Part shown: piece by piece, positions 8,518 to 16,267 of the stretch
How positions within the stretch are numbered: position 1 is the stretch's first letter
Layout: each line of letters begins with the position of its first letter
The notes under the pieces: model-generated
Seen by the model: only the letters and a program-made list of their open reading frames with translations
Told to the model about the DNA's origin: nothing
Database searches by the model: none
Assembly: GCF_024345395.1 (NCBI RefSeq)
Contig: NZ_JAGQBA010000002.1
Coordinates: forward strand, 62,001-126,000
Direction of reading: 5' to 3'
Source of the DNA: Cyanobium sp. Tous-M-B4
GTDB lineage: Bacteria > Cyanobacteriota > Cyanobacteriia > PCC-6307 > Cyanobiaceae
DNA length: 64,000 nt
Translations under genes and position numbers: made by a program

Positions 8518-9789
8518 ATGGCACTGCCGAACCTCTGGGGGCTCTACAACCTGCGCTCCTCCCCCTACTTCCAGGCCACCCTGCGCTCGGATACCGAGGC
8601 CACTCCCCTCAATCTCTTCGTGGGCCGAGAGCGAGAACGGCAACTGCTGCTCACCACCATCGGTAGCAGCCGCAGCTCGAGGCAGGCTGTTGCCGGCAGG
8701 CCCGGAATCGGTAAGACCACCCTGGTGCAGGCGGTGAAGGCCGACGCCCGAGAGGCGGGGTACTGGACCTCCTCCGAGATCATTTCCTTGGGCAGTGAAG
8801 GCGGCTCAGAAGACCTGCTGGGCCGGCTGCTCAATGGCGCCTATGACGCCGTGCTGGCCAGTTTCCCCGCCGCTTCCGGACCAGCGATTGAAGCCGCGCA
8901 GCAGCTGGTGCGCAGCTTTCGCCTGCGCGGCGGCGGCTTTTCGGCATCAGCGTTTGGATTTGGGGCTGGCGGCACCCAAACCGAAGGCGTATCGACACCA
9001 CCGAGTGCGCTCGTCCTTGATGGCCCACGGGTGCTGCGGGACCTGCTGGTCTACGCACAGGCGCAGGGGGCCCAGGGTCTGGTGCTGCACCTGAACAACC
9101 TTGAGAATCTCAGCGAGGCTGATGCCGACCGTGCCGCCGATCTGCTGCGCAGCGTCCGCGATCAGGCCCTGTTGCTGGATGGCCTGCACTTGATCGTGGT
9201 GGGCACGACCGACGCGGTGCGGACGGTGGTGCAAACCCACACCCAGATCCGTTCGGTGTTTAGCGATCCGCAGGTGCTCCAGCCTCTGGCGCTGGAGGCC
9301 GTGCAGCTGCTGCTGACCAACCGCTACGCCGCTCTGCAGTTGAGCCCGGGGCAGCCCTGGCGCGCACCGGTGGATGAGGCCGTGGTGGAGCGGCTCTATC
9401 AGCTCTTTCGCGGGGATCTGCGCGGAATGCTCAAGGCCCTCGAGGACGGCATGACGGCTTTGCTGGGGCTGACCAGTGCCGCAACCAGCGATGGGGCCGC
9501 GCCTGTCGGCATGGACGACCTGCTCTTGGTGCTGCGGCAGCGCAACCAGCAGGAGCTGAACGATCAGCTGGGGCCGACGGCCTGGGAACGTCTGCGGGCA
9601 TGGGGCAACCGTGACCCGGAAGCCATTGAGATTCAGACAGGTCTCAAGACGCTCTGGGGCGTCAGCCAATCGGCGGTCTCCCAGACCCTGCAGCAACTCA
9701 CCACCGCTGCCGCCGTGGAAGCCCTCCCCCGCAAGGGGCGTGATCCGATTCAGTACATGCTGACCGGAACGGCCCGGCTGGCCTTTTGA
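8518..9789 (+). CDS. AAA+ ATPase with C-terminal winged helix
   Basis: 423 residues from the ATG at 8518; an upstream extension overlaps the VRR-NUC gene and the operator. The P-loop is GRPGIGKTTLVQ near residue 62. The hydrophobic strand LVLHLNNLENL is in the Walker B position with N/E in place of the usual DE, and VVGTTDAV is a sensor-1-like strand. The last 60 residues (WGVSQSAVSQTLQQL) read as a winged helix. This is the layout of Orc1/Cdc6-like ATPases and some transposition or regulatory ATPases. It is alone on the plus strand, facing the helicase, and is probably a replication initiator or regulator. Confidence 0.6.
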   Translation: MALPNLWGLYNLRSSPYFQATLRSDTEATPLNLFVGRERERQLLLTTIGSSRSSRQAVAGRPGIGKTTLVQAVKADAREAGYWTSSEIISLGSEGGSEDLLGRLLNGAYDAVLASFPAASGPAIEAAQQLVRSFRLRGGGFSASAFGFGAGGTQTEGVSTPPSALVLDGPRVLRDLLVYAQAQGAQGLVLHLNNLENLSEADADRAADLLRSVRDQALLLDGLHLIVVGTTDAVRTVVQTHTQIRSVFSDPQVLQPLALEAVQLLLTNRYAALQLSPGQPWRAPVDEAVVERLYQLFRGDLRGMLKALEDGMTALLGLTSAATSDGAAPVGMDDLLLVLRQRNQQELNDQLGPTAWERLRAWGNRDPEAIEIQTGLKTLWGVSQSAVSQTLQQLTTAAAVEALPRKGRDPIQYMLTGTARLAF

Positions 9790-9826
9790 CCGCGCACCAT
9801 CACGGGCAGCGAGCACATCCATGCGC

Positions 9827-9888
9827 AGGTATTTGCTGAATGGCGAATACCTGGTGCGTATTTGGAGGGCTGTCACCCTCGCAAATAC
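9827..9888. repeat. Four alternating copies of GTATTTGC
   Basis: Two adjacent inverted repeats share one octamer: GTATTTGC (9829-9836) with GCGAATAC (9843-9850), and GTATTTGG (9858-9865) with GCAAATAC (9881-9888); the second pair also encloses GAGGG/CCCTC. It lies between the convergent ATPase and helicase genes. The outer stem-loop may terminate transcription, but the repeated octamer suggests a protein-binding site. Confidence 0.6.
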
Positions 9889-9889
9889 T

Positions 9890-11320
9890 TCATGCCTTGC
9901 CGCGTTGCCTGGCTGCCCACACATGCCTGGCCCAGCCGGGCTTATAGCCGCGTTCCTGCTCCCGCTGCAGCAAGTCCTCGAAGGTGCGGCAGCCGGCTGC
10001 CGGGTGCGTACGGCGTGGCCGGGCCTGCTGGAGCTGGGGGCGGTGCCGATCCGACCCGCTGATCTCGACCAGTTCACCCTCAAGCAGTTGGAGCCCATGG
10101 CGCTGCTCATCGCGGTCCTCTGCAAGAAACAGGTGGCCGCAGTCGGGGCAGACCTGTGCGGCACTGGGGCAACTGCAGAAGCAGATCGGGCAGTCCTTGA
10201 TCGGAATCGAGATGCCCTCCCGGCGGCGGCGGCCAGCCAGGTTCCACGCGCGCTCATCGGTGGGCAGGCCATGGCGATGGGCATTGCCGACGTGATCGAG
10301 GATCACCGCCTCCTGCTTGCCCGGTGCGGGACGCAGGGCCCGGCCGACCATCTGCAGATAGAGCGACAAGGAAGCGGTTGGGCGCATCAGGATCGCGCCG
10401 CCCACTGAGGGGATGTCGGTGCCCTCGGAAATGATCATGCAACTGGTGAGCACCTCCACCTCCCCGGTGCCGAGCCCGGCGATCAAGCATTTGCGATCCT
10501 CTGCTGACGTGCCGCCGCTCACTGACGCGGCCCTGATCCCCGCAGCGCGGAAGGCGCCAGCCATCTGTTCGGCGTGCTCGATCGTGCAGCAAAAGCAGAT
10601 GGCCGTGCCGGGGTGCAGCCGGCGCAGGTAGTGCGACACCGCATCACCGATTGCGGCCCGGTCCCCGAAGGCGCGCGCCGCCTGCTCCAGGTCGTACTCG
10701 CCCATCCGCTGGTGGAGTTCGGGACCCTGCCCCTTGCTGTTCCTGGCACCTGGCCAGGAGAAGACCTTGGGTCTGGCCAGCCAGCCCTGCTCCACCAGCC
10801 AGGCCGCAGAGGGCCCCAGCACCAGGGCCTCGAAGAAGCCGCCGGCCTCTACGCCGAGACCTTTGCCATCGAGGCGTTCGGGCGTGGCGGTCTTGCCGAT
10901 CAGATGCGCCTCTGGCCAGGTGTTGATGATCTGGCCCCAGATGTTGCCTGCCACCAGGTGATGGGCCTCGTCCTGAATGATCAGATCCGGCGCTGACAGC
11001 TGCCCCAGCCGCCGGGCCACAGTCTGCACCGAGCCAACCGCCACCTGCCGGCCCTGCAGCTGGTGGCCGGGGGCGACCACATCGGGCTCCAGCCCCCAGG
11101 CCCGAACGGTGCCCGTGAGCTGCTCGATCAGCTCGGCCCGGTGGGCCAGCACCAGCACCTTCCTGCCCTTGCGGGCAGCGCCGCGGGCGATGGCGCCGAT
11201 GGTCTGGCCTTTGCCCGCGCCGGTGGGCATGACGGCACAGACCCGCCGGTGGGCCTTGAGGGCCGCGCGGAGATCGGCCAGCAACTGCAGCTGGTAGTCA
11301 CGCAGAACGATTGACGGCAT
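9890..11320 (-). CDS. SSL2-type phage DEAD/DEAH helicase
   Basis: About 476 residues from the ATG at 11320; a GTG two codons upstream is possible. Superfamily 2 motifs: LRDYQLQLL (Q-like), MPTGAGKGQT (motif I), DEAHH (II), GKTATPERLDG (III), SEGTDIPSV (V) and QMVGRALRP (VI). Near the C-terminus CPICFCSCPSAAQVCPDCG forms a zinc ribbon. This is the COG1061/SSL2 helicase common in siphovirus and podovirus replication modules. It is leftward and converges on the AAA+ ATPase. Confidence 0.9.
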   Translation of the reverse strand: MPSIVLRDYQLQLLADLRAALKAHRRVCAVMPTGAGKGQTIGAIARGAARKGRKVLVLAHRAELIEQLTGTVRAWGLEPDVVAPGHQLQGRQVAVGSVQTVARRLGQLSAPDLIIQDEAHHLVAGNIWGQIINTWPEAHLIGKTATPERLDGKGLGVEAGGFFEALVLGPSAAWLVEQGWLARPKVFSWPGARNSKGQGPELHQRMGEYDLEQAARAFGDRAAIGDAVSHYLRRLHPGTAICFCCTIEHAEQMAGAFRAAGIRAASVSGGTSAEDRKCLIAGLGTGEVEVLTSCMIISEGTDIPSVGGAILMRPTASLSLYLQMVGRALRPAPGKQEAVILDHVGNAHRHGLPTDERAWNLAGRRRREGISIPIKDCPICFCSCPSAAQVCPDCGHLFLAEDRDEQRHGLQLLEGELVEISGSDRHRPQLQQARPRRTHPAAGCRTFEDLLQREQERGYKPGWARHVWAARQRGKA

Positions 11321-11383
11321 TGGCACCAGATCGAGCGGGACGACTGCTAGCCGCTCATCTTCCTTGGCTCAGGCTAGCGAGGC

Positions 11384-11629
11384 ATGGCCAAAGCTATTAG
11401 GCTGCAGATCACGAGCAATGGCCTGATGCCCGACTACGCCCTGCCGGTGAGTGTCTCGATCACCCAGCAGCAACTCGCCTGGCTGGATGCCCGCAGGCGT
11501 CACGGCTCCCTCAGTCGCTCGGCGGCACTGCGGCAGGTGCTGGATGCCGCCATGGACCGCGAACTCCTGCTGGACAGACCGGATCGGGCATCACCGAATC
11601 CCGCCGCGACCTCAACAGCGAGCAGGTGA
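11384..11629 (+). CDS. Small RHH-like DNA-binding protein
   Basis: 81 residues. The middle (ALPVSVSITQQQLAWLDARR, then GSLSRSAALRQVLDAAM) has the ribbon-helix-helix pattern of a polar beta strand followed by two helices. It ends 10 bases before the primase-helicase start, so the two are probably co-transcribed, and it may autoregulate the replication operon. The start at MAKAIRLQI is divergent from the helicase gene with about 60 bases between. Confidence 0.6.
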   Translation: MAKAIRLQITSNGLMPDYALPVSVSITQQQLAWLDARRRHGSLSRSAALRQVLDAAMDRELLLDRPDRASPNPAATSTASR

Positions 11630-11639
11630 GCCGGAACCC

Positions 11640-14267
11640 ATGGCCTCTGATGCCATTACTGCGGCCCGGGGCCGCTGGCCGGAGATCCTGGCTGCCCTGG
11701 CGGGACTGAGCGGCGAGCAGCTCAGCAATCGCCATCAGCCCTGCCCGCTCTGCGGCGGGACGGATCGCTACCGCTTTGACGACAAGGACGGCAGTGGCTC
11801 CTGGTTCTGCAACCAGTGCGGCGGCAAGGACCAGCGCGGCGGCGCTGGCTCCGGCATCGACCTGCTGCTGCGCCGGCAGGGCTGGAGCTTTGTGGAGGCC
11901 GCCCGGCAGGTGGAGGCCTTCCTTGGCCTGGTGCCTGATCACCAGGACACCCGTGCCGATAGGGGCACCAGTCGAAACGGCAAGCCCTGGCGGATGCCTG
12001 ACAAACCTCCCGCCGATGCCCAGCCACCGCCGTTGAACCGCGGGGCCACCGCCCAGTGGGCCTACCGCAATGGCGCAGGGGAAGTGCTGTTCTGGATCCA
12101 ACGGATCCGGCTGCGTAACGGCGGCAAAGCCTTCCTGCATCGCGTCTGGCTGGATGGGGACTGGCATCGCCCCAGCCGCCGCGACGCCTTCAGCTGCGAC
12201 TGGCCCACCCCCAGGCCGCTCTACGGACTGCCGAATCTGCTGGAGCGCCCCAACGCTCCGGTGCTGGTGGTGGAAGGGGAGAGCACCGCCGATGCGGCTG
12301 CACGCCTGTTCCCGCAGCACGTGGTGCTCACTTGGGCCAATGGCTCCAAGGCGATCGCCAAGGCGGACTGGACGCCGCTGGCCGGCCGCTCGGTGACGCT
12401 CTGGCCCGATGCCGATGCCGCGGGCCTGGAAGCCATGCAGAGCCTGACCGCCCTGCTGCACCCGCTCGACTGCCAGCTGCAACTGGTGGCTCTGCCGGCG
12501 GACTTGCCCCAGGGCTGGGACCTGGCCGATGCGGACTGGACACCCCAGCAGGCCGCCCGGCAGCTGGCGAAAGCAGCCCAGCCATGGAGCCCCGCCGACG
12601 CGGGTGCTGCTGGCGATGACGCTGGTGCTCCGCCAGTGACAGCGCCTGCTGCACCCCCAAACCCGGGCACGCCTTTTCAGTGCCTTGGCTACGACGCGGA
12701 CGCGAACTTCTATCAACCCGGCAGCACCGGTCAGGTGATCCGCCTGCCCCGGGGTTGCCACACCGCCACCCACCTGGTGGCCTTGGCACCACTGGAGTAC
12801 TGGGAGAGCCTCTACCCCAGCCGGACCGGTGTGAACTGGCCGGCGGCAGCCAGTGATCTGCACAAGAGCTCGGCCGCGATGGGGATCTTTGCGGTGGAGC
12901 GCATCCGCGGCCGCGGGGCCTGGTGGGATGAGGGCCGCACCGTGCTGCACCTCGGTGATCGCTTGATCACTCCCGATGGGGAGCACCCGATCACCAAACC
13001 CTTCCGCTCGCGGCACATCTACCAACGCCTCAAGCGCCTGGAGGGGCCCTGCGGCGTTGAGCCTCTGACCGTGCAAGAAGCAGGTGTGATCGTGGGCATC
13101 GCCAACCGCTTTCGCTGGGAGGTGCCGGCCTCCGGCACCCTGCTGCTGGGCTGGGTGGTGCTGGCTCCGATCTGCGGAGCCCTGCGCTGGCGGCCCCACC
13201 TCTGGCTCACTGCCGGCGCCGGCTCAGGCAAGAGCCAGATCCTCGATCGCTTCGTGGCGCCGCTGCTCGGTGATTTGAGCCTGGTGGTGGTGGGCGCGAC
13301 CACAGAAGCAGGCCTGCGCCAGACCATCTGCTGCGATGCCGTGCCAGTGGTCTTCGATGAGGCGGAGAGCAATGAGAAGGGCGACCAGCAGCGCATGCAG
13401 GCGATCCTGTCGCTGGCGAGGGTGGCCAGCAGCGAGAGCAGCGCCGAGATGCTTAAGGGTTCCCCCAGCGGCGATGTGAGCCGCTACCGGGTGCGCTCGA
13501 TGTTCCTGATGTCATCGATTGCCACTGCCCTCAAGCAGGGAGCTGACAAAAGCCGTTTCGCGCAGCTAACCCTGCGCAGCCCCACCGAGATGGGCAAGGA
13601 AGAACGCGAGGTGCACTGGCAGAGCCTTGATCGCGATCTCGAACGCCACATCACTCCAGAATTGGCGCGGCGATTGATCGCTCGCACCGTGTCGCTGATC
13701 CCGGTGATCCGTCAGTCGGTGGTGGTCTTCTCCGCTGCTGCGGCAAGGCACTTCGACTCCCAGCGCCTGGGGGATCAGTACGGAACCTTGATGGCCGGAG
13801 CCTGGTCGCTGCTGAGTGATGCGGTGCCTACCCAGGAGGAGGCGGAGCACTGCATCGCCTGCCATGACTGGGAGAGCTACAGCCAGAGCACGGAAGTACC
13901 GGATGAGGCCCGCTGCATTCAGACGATCCTGCAGCGCCAGGTGCGGGTGGAGACCGACGACAAACCCGTCACCCGCACCATCGGCGAGCTGGTGGAGCTG
14001 GCGGCTTGCCACAGCAGTTGCATCGACGTGAGCCCGGGTTTGGCGGCCCAGACCCTTGGGCGCCATGGCCTGCGGGTGGATCAGGACCGGCTGCTGGTGA
14101 GCAACACCGCCAAGGCGATTGAGCAGTTTCTTGCTGATACCGCCTGGCAGAACAGCTGGCCCGTGGTGCTGCTGCGCCTGGCCGGTGCGCAACGGGCCGG
14201 ACCGGTGCGCTTCTGTGGCGCCGGCATGGTCAGCCGTGCGGTCGCCATTCCCCTGGGCGAGCTGTAA
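11640..14267 (+). CDS. Phage primase-helicase: zinc ribbon, TOPRIM, DUF927-like ATPase
   Basis: 875 residues from the ATG at 11640; a longer frame overlaps the previous gene. Domains in order: P4-alpha-type zinc ribbon (CPLCGGTDRYRF...WFCNQCGG, residues about 30-65); TOPRIM-like region with VLVVEGEST near 205 and LWPDADAAG near 255; a linker; then a DUF927-type helicase body with TAGAGSGKSQ (Walker A, near 525) and VVFDEAES (Walker B). It would unwind and prime the element's DNA. The intergenic region just downstream carries repeats like those such proteins bind as an origin. Confidence 0.85.
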   Translation: MASDAITAARGRWPEILAALAGLSGEQLSNRHQPCPLCGGTDRYRFDDKDGSGSWFCNQCGGKDQRGGAGSGIDLLLRRQGWSFVEAARQVEAFLGLVPDHQDTRADRGTSRNGKPWRMPDKPPADAQPPPLNRGATAQWAYRNGAGEVLFWIQRIRLRNGGKAFLHRVWLDGDWHRPSRRDAFSCDWPTPRPLYGLPNLLERPNAPVLVVEGESTADAAARLFPQHVVLTWANGSKAIAKADWTPLAGRSVTLWPDADAAGLEAMQSLTALLHPLDCQLQLVALPADLPQGWDLADADWTPQQAARQLAKAAQPWSPADAGAAGDDAGAPPVTAPAAPPNPGTPFQCLGYDADANFYQPGSTGQVIRLPRGCHTATHLVALAPLEYWESLYPSRTGVNWPAAASDLHKSSAAMGIFAVERIRGRGAWWDEGRTVLHLGDRLITPDGEHPITKPFRSRHIYQRLKRLEGPCGVEPLTVQEAGVIVGIANRFRWEVPASGTLLLGWVVLAPICGALRWRPHLWLTAGAGSGKSQILDRFVAPLLGDLSLVVVGATTEAGLRQTICCDAVPVVFDEAESNEKGDQQRMQAILSLARVASSESSAEMLKGSPSGDVSRYRVRSMFLMSSIATALKQGADKSRFAQLTLRSPTEMGKEEREVHWQSLDRDLERHITPELARRLIARTVSLIPVIRQSVVVFSAAAARHFDSQRLGDQYGTLMAGAWSLLSDAVPTQEEAEHCIACHDWESYSQSTEVPDEARCIQTILQRQVRVETDDKPVTRTIGELVELAACHSSCIDVSPGLAAQTLGRHGLRVDQDRLLVSNTAKAIEQFLADTAWQNSWPVVLLRLAGAQRAGPVRFCGAGMVSRAVAIPLGEL

Positions 14268-14540
14268 CGAACAGCCGTCACAAACGGGCCAGACATAACA
14301 GCAGCGGTAACGCCCAGATCAACTGCCACGCAATCGATCTGGGCCGCTGTAACGATGTAACGCTCCAGGGATCCGATAGAGCCCCCTATGAATTCAATGG
14401 CACATGCACACCCTCTCAACCAGCCCCTGCTGCTTGCTAAAGCCTCTATCTCTGAAAAAGGGTTACAGCGTTACAGCCACCCCTAGAAACCTCGGCAGGC
14501 CGGCCCTCTCGGCTGTTACGCCCATCGTCACGCCGCGTCA
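14261..14540. repeat. Iteron-like TGTAACG repeats, candidate origin
   Basis: A 287-base gap after the primase gene holds many copies of GCTGTAACG or near variants in both directions: 14261 (GCTGTAACG), 14304 (GCGGTAACG), 14346 (GCTGTAACG), 14354 (GATGTAACG), 14462-14477 (GTTACAGC then CGTTACAGC, reverse), 14512 (GCTGTTACG), plus CGTCAC copies near 14526-14540. P4-like primase-helicases start replication at iterons near their gene, so this is a candidate origin; regulatory binding is the alternative. No other gene lies here. Confidence 0.5.
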
Positions 14541-14554
14541 CAACTGAAACGGTC

Positions 14555-15247
14555 ATGGTCACCACCACCTCCACCTGGCTTGATCCCATCCCCGGCCTCT
14601 GGCGGGATGAGGAGGCCCATCGCTACTGGCTGGGCGATCACCTGTTTCCGGTGTCGATCACCGGCGTGCTGGCCCATGGCCTCAGCGAGACCGCCAAACG
14701 GGCGATCGAGGCGAAGCGGCCGATCTGGGAGCCGCGCGGCACCACGGTGCATGCCGCTCTGGAGCACTACAGCCAGGCCCGCTTCTTGGTAGGCAAGAGC
14801 GCCAGCGAAGCCCTGCTGGATGCCGAAGCCATGCCAGGCCATCACCAGTACCGGGACTGGATCCTGCCGCTGCTGCAGCTGCCGCTCTGGGAGGAGGTGG
14901 AGGTGATCGCCAGCGAACGGCTCACCTGCTGCCTCACCCGCAACGTGGCTGGTGCCTTCGATGGGGCGTATGTCTCATCGGCACTGAGCGAACGCCATGG
15001 CCAGCCGGTGCGGGTGCTCTACGACCTCAAGACGCTCTCAGCCCATGGCCGGCCCTATTCCACCGCCGCCCAGCTGGGCGGCTACATGGTGCTGGAGGCC
15101 GCGCAGGGGAACCACTACGAGCTGGGTCAGACGATCTGGAGCAAGCCCGGCGAGGCGTTCACCAGCACCTTTTACAGCCGTGAGCAGTGCCTGGCGGCCT
15201 GGGCTGCGGCCTGGAGCCGTTACTGCCTGAGCCACCGCCCCTTCTGA
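14555..15247 (+). CDS. PD-(D/E)XK exonuclease (RecB/Cas4-like)
   Basis: 230 residues. A leading helix with PRGTTVHAALEHY (the histidine motif of the RecB-like family), then the catalytic strands VAGAFDGAYV (motif II D near 137) and VLYDLKT (the D-x-K motif, about 165), then TAAQLGGYM (the Q-xxx-Y motif). This order is typical of phage exonucleases that resect DNA ends for a single-strand annealing protein, here plausibly the ERF-like protein of the early operon. It is rightward, after the candidate origin. Confidence 0.8.
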   Translation: MVTTTSTWLDPIPGLWRDEEAHRYWLGDHLFPVSITGVLAHGLSETAKRAIEAKRPIWEPRGTTVHAALEHYSQARFLVGKSASEALLDAEAMPGHHQYRDWILPLLQLPLWEEVEVIASERLTCCLTRNVAGAFDGAYVSSALSERHGQPVRVLYDLKTLSAHGRPYSTAAQLGGYMVLEAAQGNHYELGQTIWSKPGEAFTSTFYSREQCLAAWAAAWSRYCLSHRPF

Positions 15248-15351
15248 TCACCCAGGCATCCCCGAGGCATGTCGGGACATTGGCTCGTGATGCAGAGCCG
15301 CTAGATTGAGCAGGCTCGGAATTGTCCGGGTCAATGATCTAGTGCTCTCTG

Positions 15352-15726
15352 ATGGCGGACCTCCTGCTCGCTGCTGCTCCACCTGCGTCCCCCGCAGATG
15401 CGGCTGATCTCGATGCCCTGCTGGATGCCGTCACCGCGATCAAGGCCCGGCAGAAGCAGCTGGAGCAGCAACTGGAGCCCCTGCTGGAGGCCCTCAACGC
15501 GGCGATGGCCGCTGGCCAGCTGGATCCAGCCTTCTCCCACAACGACTGGGGCTTTGCCCACAGCCCCGGGCGGCTGAGCTACGACTTCCCGCCGGTGGTG
15601 CAAGAGATCGAGCAGCAGCTCAAGGCCGCCAAGGACAGCGCGATCCAGCAGGGCAATGCCACTGAAAAGCGCGGCAAACCTTTCTGGACCATCCGTGCAC
15701 CCAAAACGCCGGCACTGCCGTTCTGA
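15352..15726 (+). CDS. Hypothetical coiled-coil phage protein
   Basis: 124 residues, no family recognised. The N-terminal half is a helical Ala/Gln/Glu-rich stretch (IKARQKQLEQQLEPLLEALN) that should form a coiled coil. The C-terminal half has several aromatic residues and ends TPALPF. It lies just before the terminase genes with only 4 bases to the next start, so it is part of the same operon; a role in packaging or recombination is possible but not shown. Confidence 0.55.
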   Translation: MADLLLAAAPPASPADAADLDALLDAVTAIKARQKQLEQQLEPLLEALNAAMAAGQLDPAFSHNDWGFAHSPGRLSYDFPPVVQEIEQQLKAAKDSAIQQGNATEKRGKPFWTIRAPKTPALPF

Positions 15727-15730
15727 GCCC

Positions 15731-16267
15731 ATGCCGCAGCACTCCCGCCCAAGCAGCGCCGCTGATCCAGTGGAAGAGCTGCGCTCTGCAGCCAGCGCAG
15801 AAGACGACAACGGCCAGCCGCTGTATGAGCCCACCGACCCCGCCCGACCGATCGGCCATGCCAACCCCCCGCGCCGCACGAGGGGACTGCTCATGCAGCT
15901 ACCCCCTCGGCCCTCGCGTTTGGAGGTGGAGCGGCGCGTGGCAGAAGCGCAGCTTTGGATCGCCCAGCGCATTCCGCTGGCGCTGATCGCCGAAAAAGCT
16001 CGTGAAAGCTGGGGGGTGAAGAACACCCAAACGATCAATCGCTACCTCAACCTGGCCCGCGAGCGGATGGTGGAGGAGCTGATCAGCGACCGGCGCCGCC
16101 ACCAGGCCGAGCAGATCTTTGCCCTCAATGACTGCGCCCGCCGGGCCATGGATGCTGAGCAGTTCTCAGCTGCAGTGGGTGCCTTCCGGGTGATTGCCGA
16201 GATCGGCGGACTGCTGCGGGCGCCGATCAAACCACCCGAACCCCAAGGGGGCGGGGCCAGAAGTTGA
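15731..16267 (+). CDS. Probable terminase small subunit
   Basis: 178 residues from the ATG at 15731; an upstream extension overlaps the previous gene. The N-terminal about 55 residues are disordered. Residues about 70-120 (WIAQRIPLALIAEKARESWG, then TINRYLNLARERMVEEL) look like the helix-turn-helix of small terminases, followed by a helical oligomerisation region. Position decides it: its stop overlaps the large terminase start (TGATG). It would recognise the packaging site. Confidence 0.65.
   Translation: MPQHSRPSSAADPVEELRSAASAEDDNGQPLYEPTDPARPIGHANPPRRTRGLLMQLPPRPSRLEVERRVAEAQLWIAQRIPLALIAEKARESWGVKNTQTINRYLNLARERMVEELISDRRRHQAEQIFALNDCARRAMDAEQFSAAVGAFRVIAEIGGLLRAPIKPPEPQGGGARS

Noticed and set aside
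8947-10284. 445-codon minus-strand frame across the AAA+ ATPase
   Set aside because: Same shadow effect; it covers the clearly coding ATPase and the octamer repeats.
11511-13199. 562-codon open frame on the minus strand
   Set aside because: It is a shadow of the primase-helicase gene: high-GC sequence leaves the antisense frame open, and its residues are Gln/His/Pro-rich without motifs.
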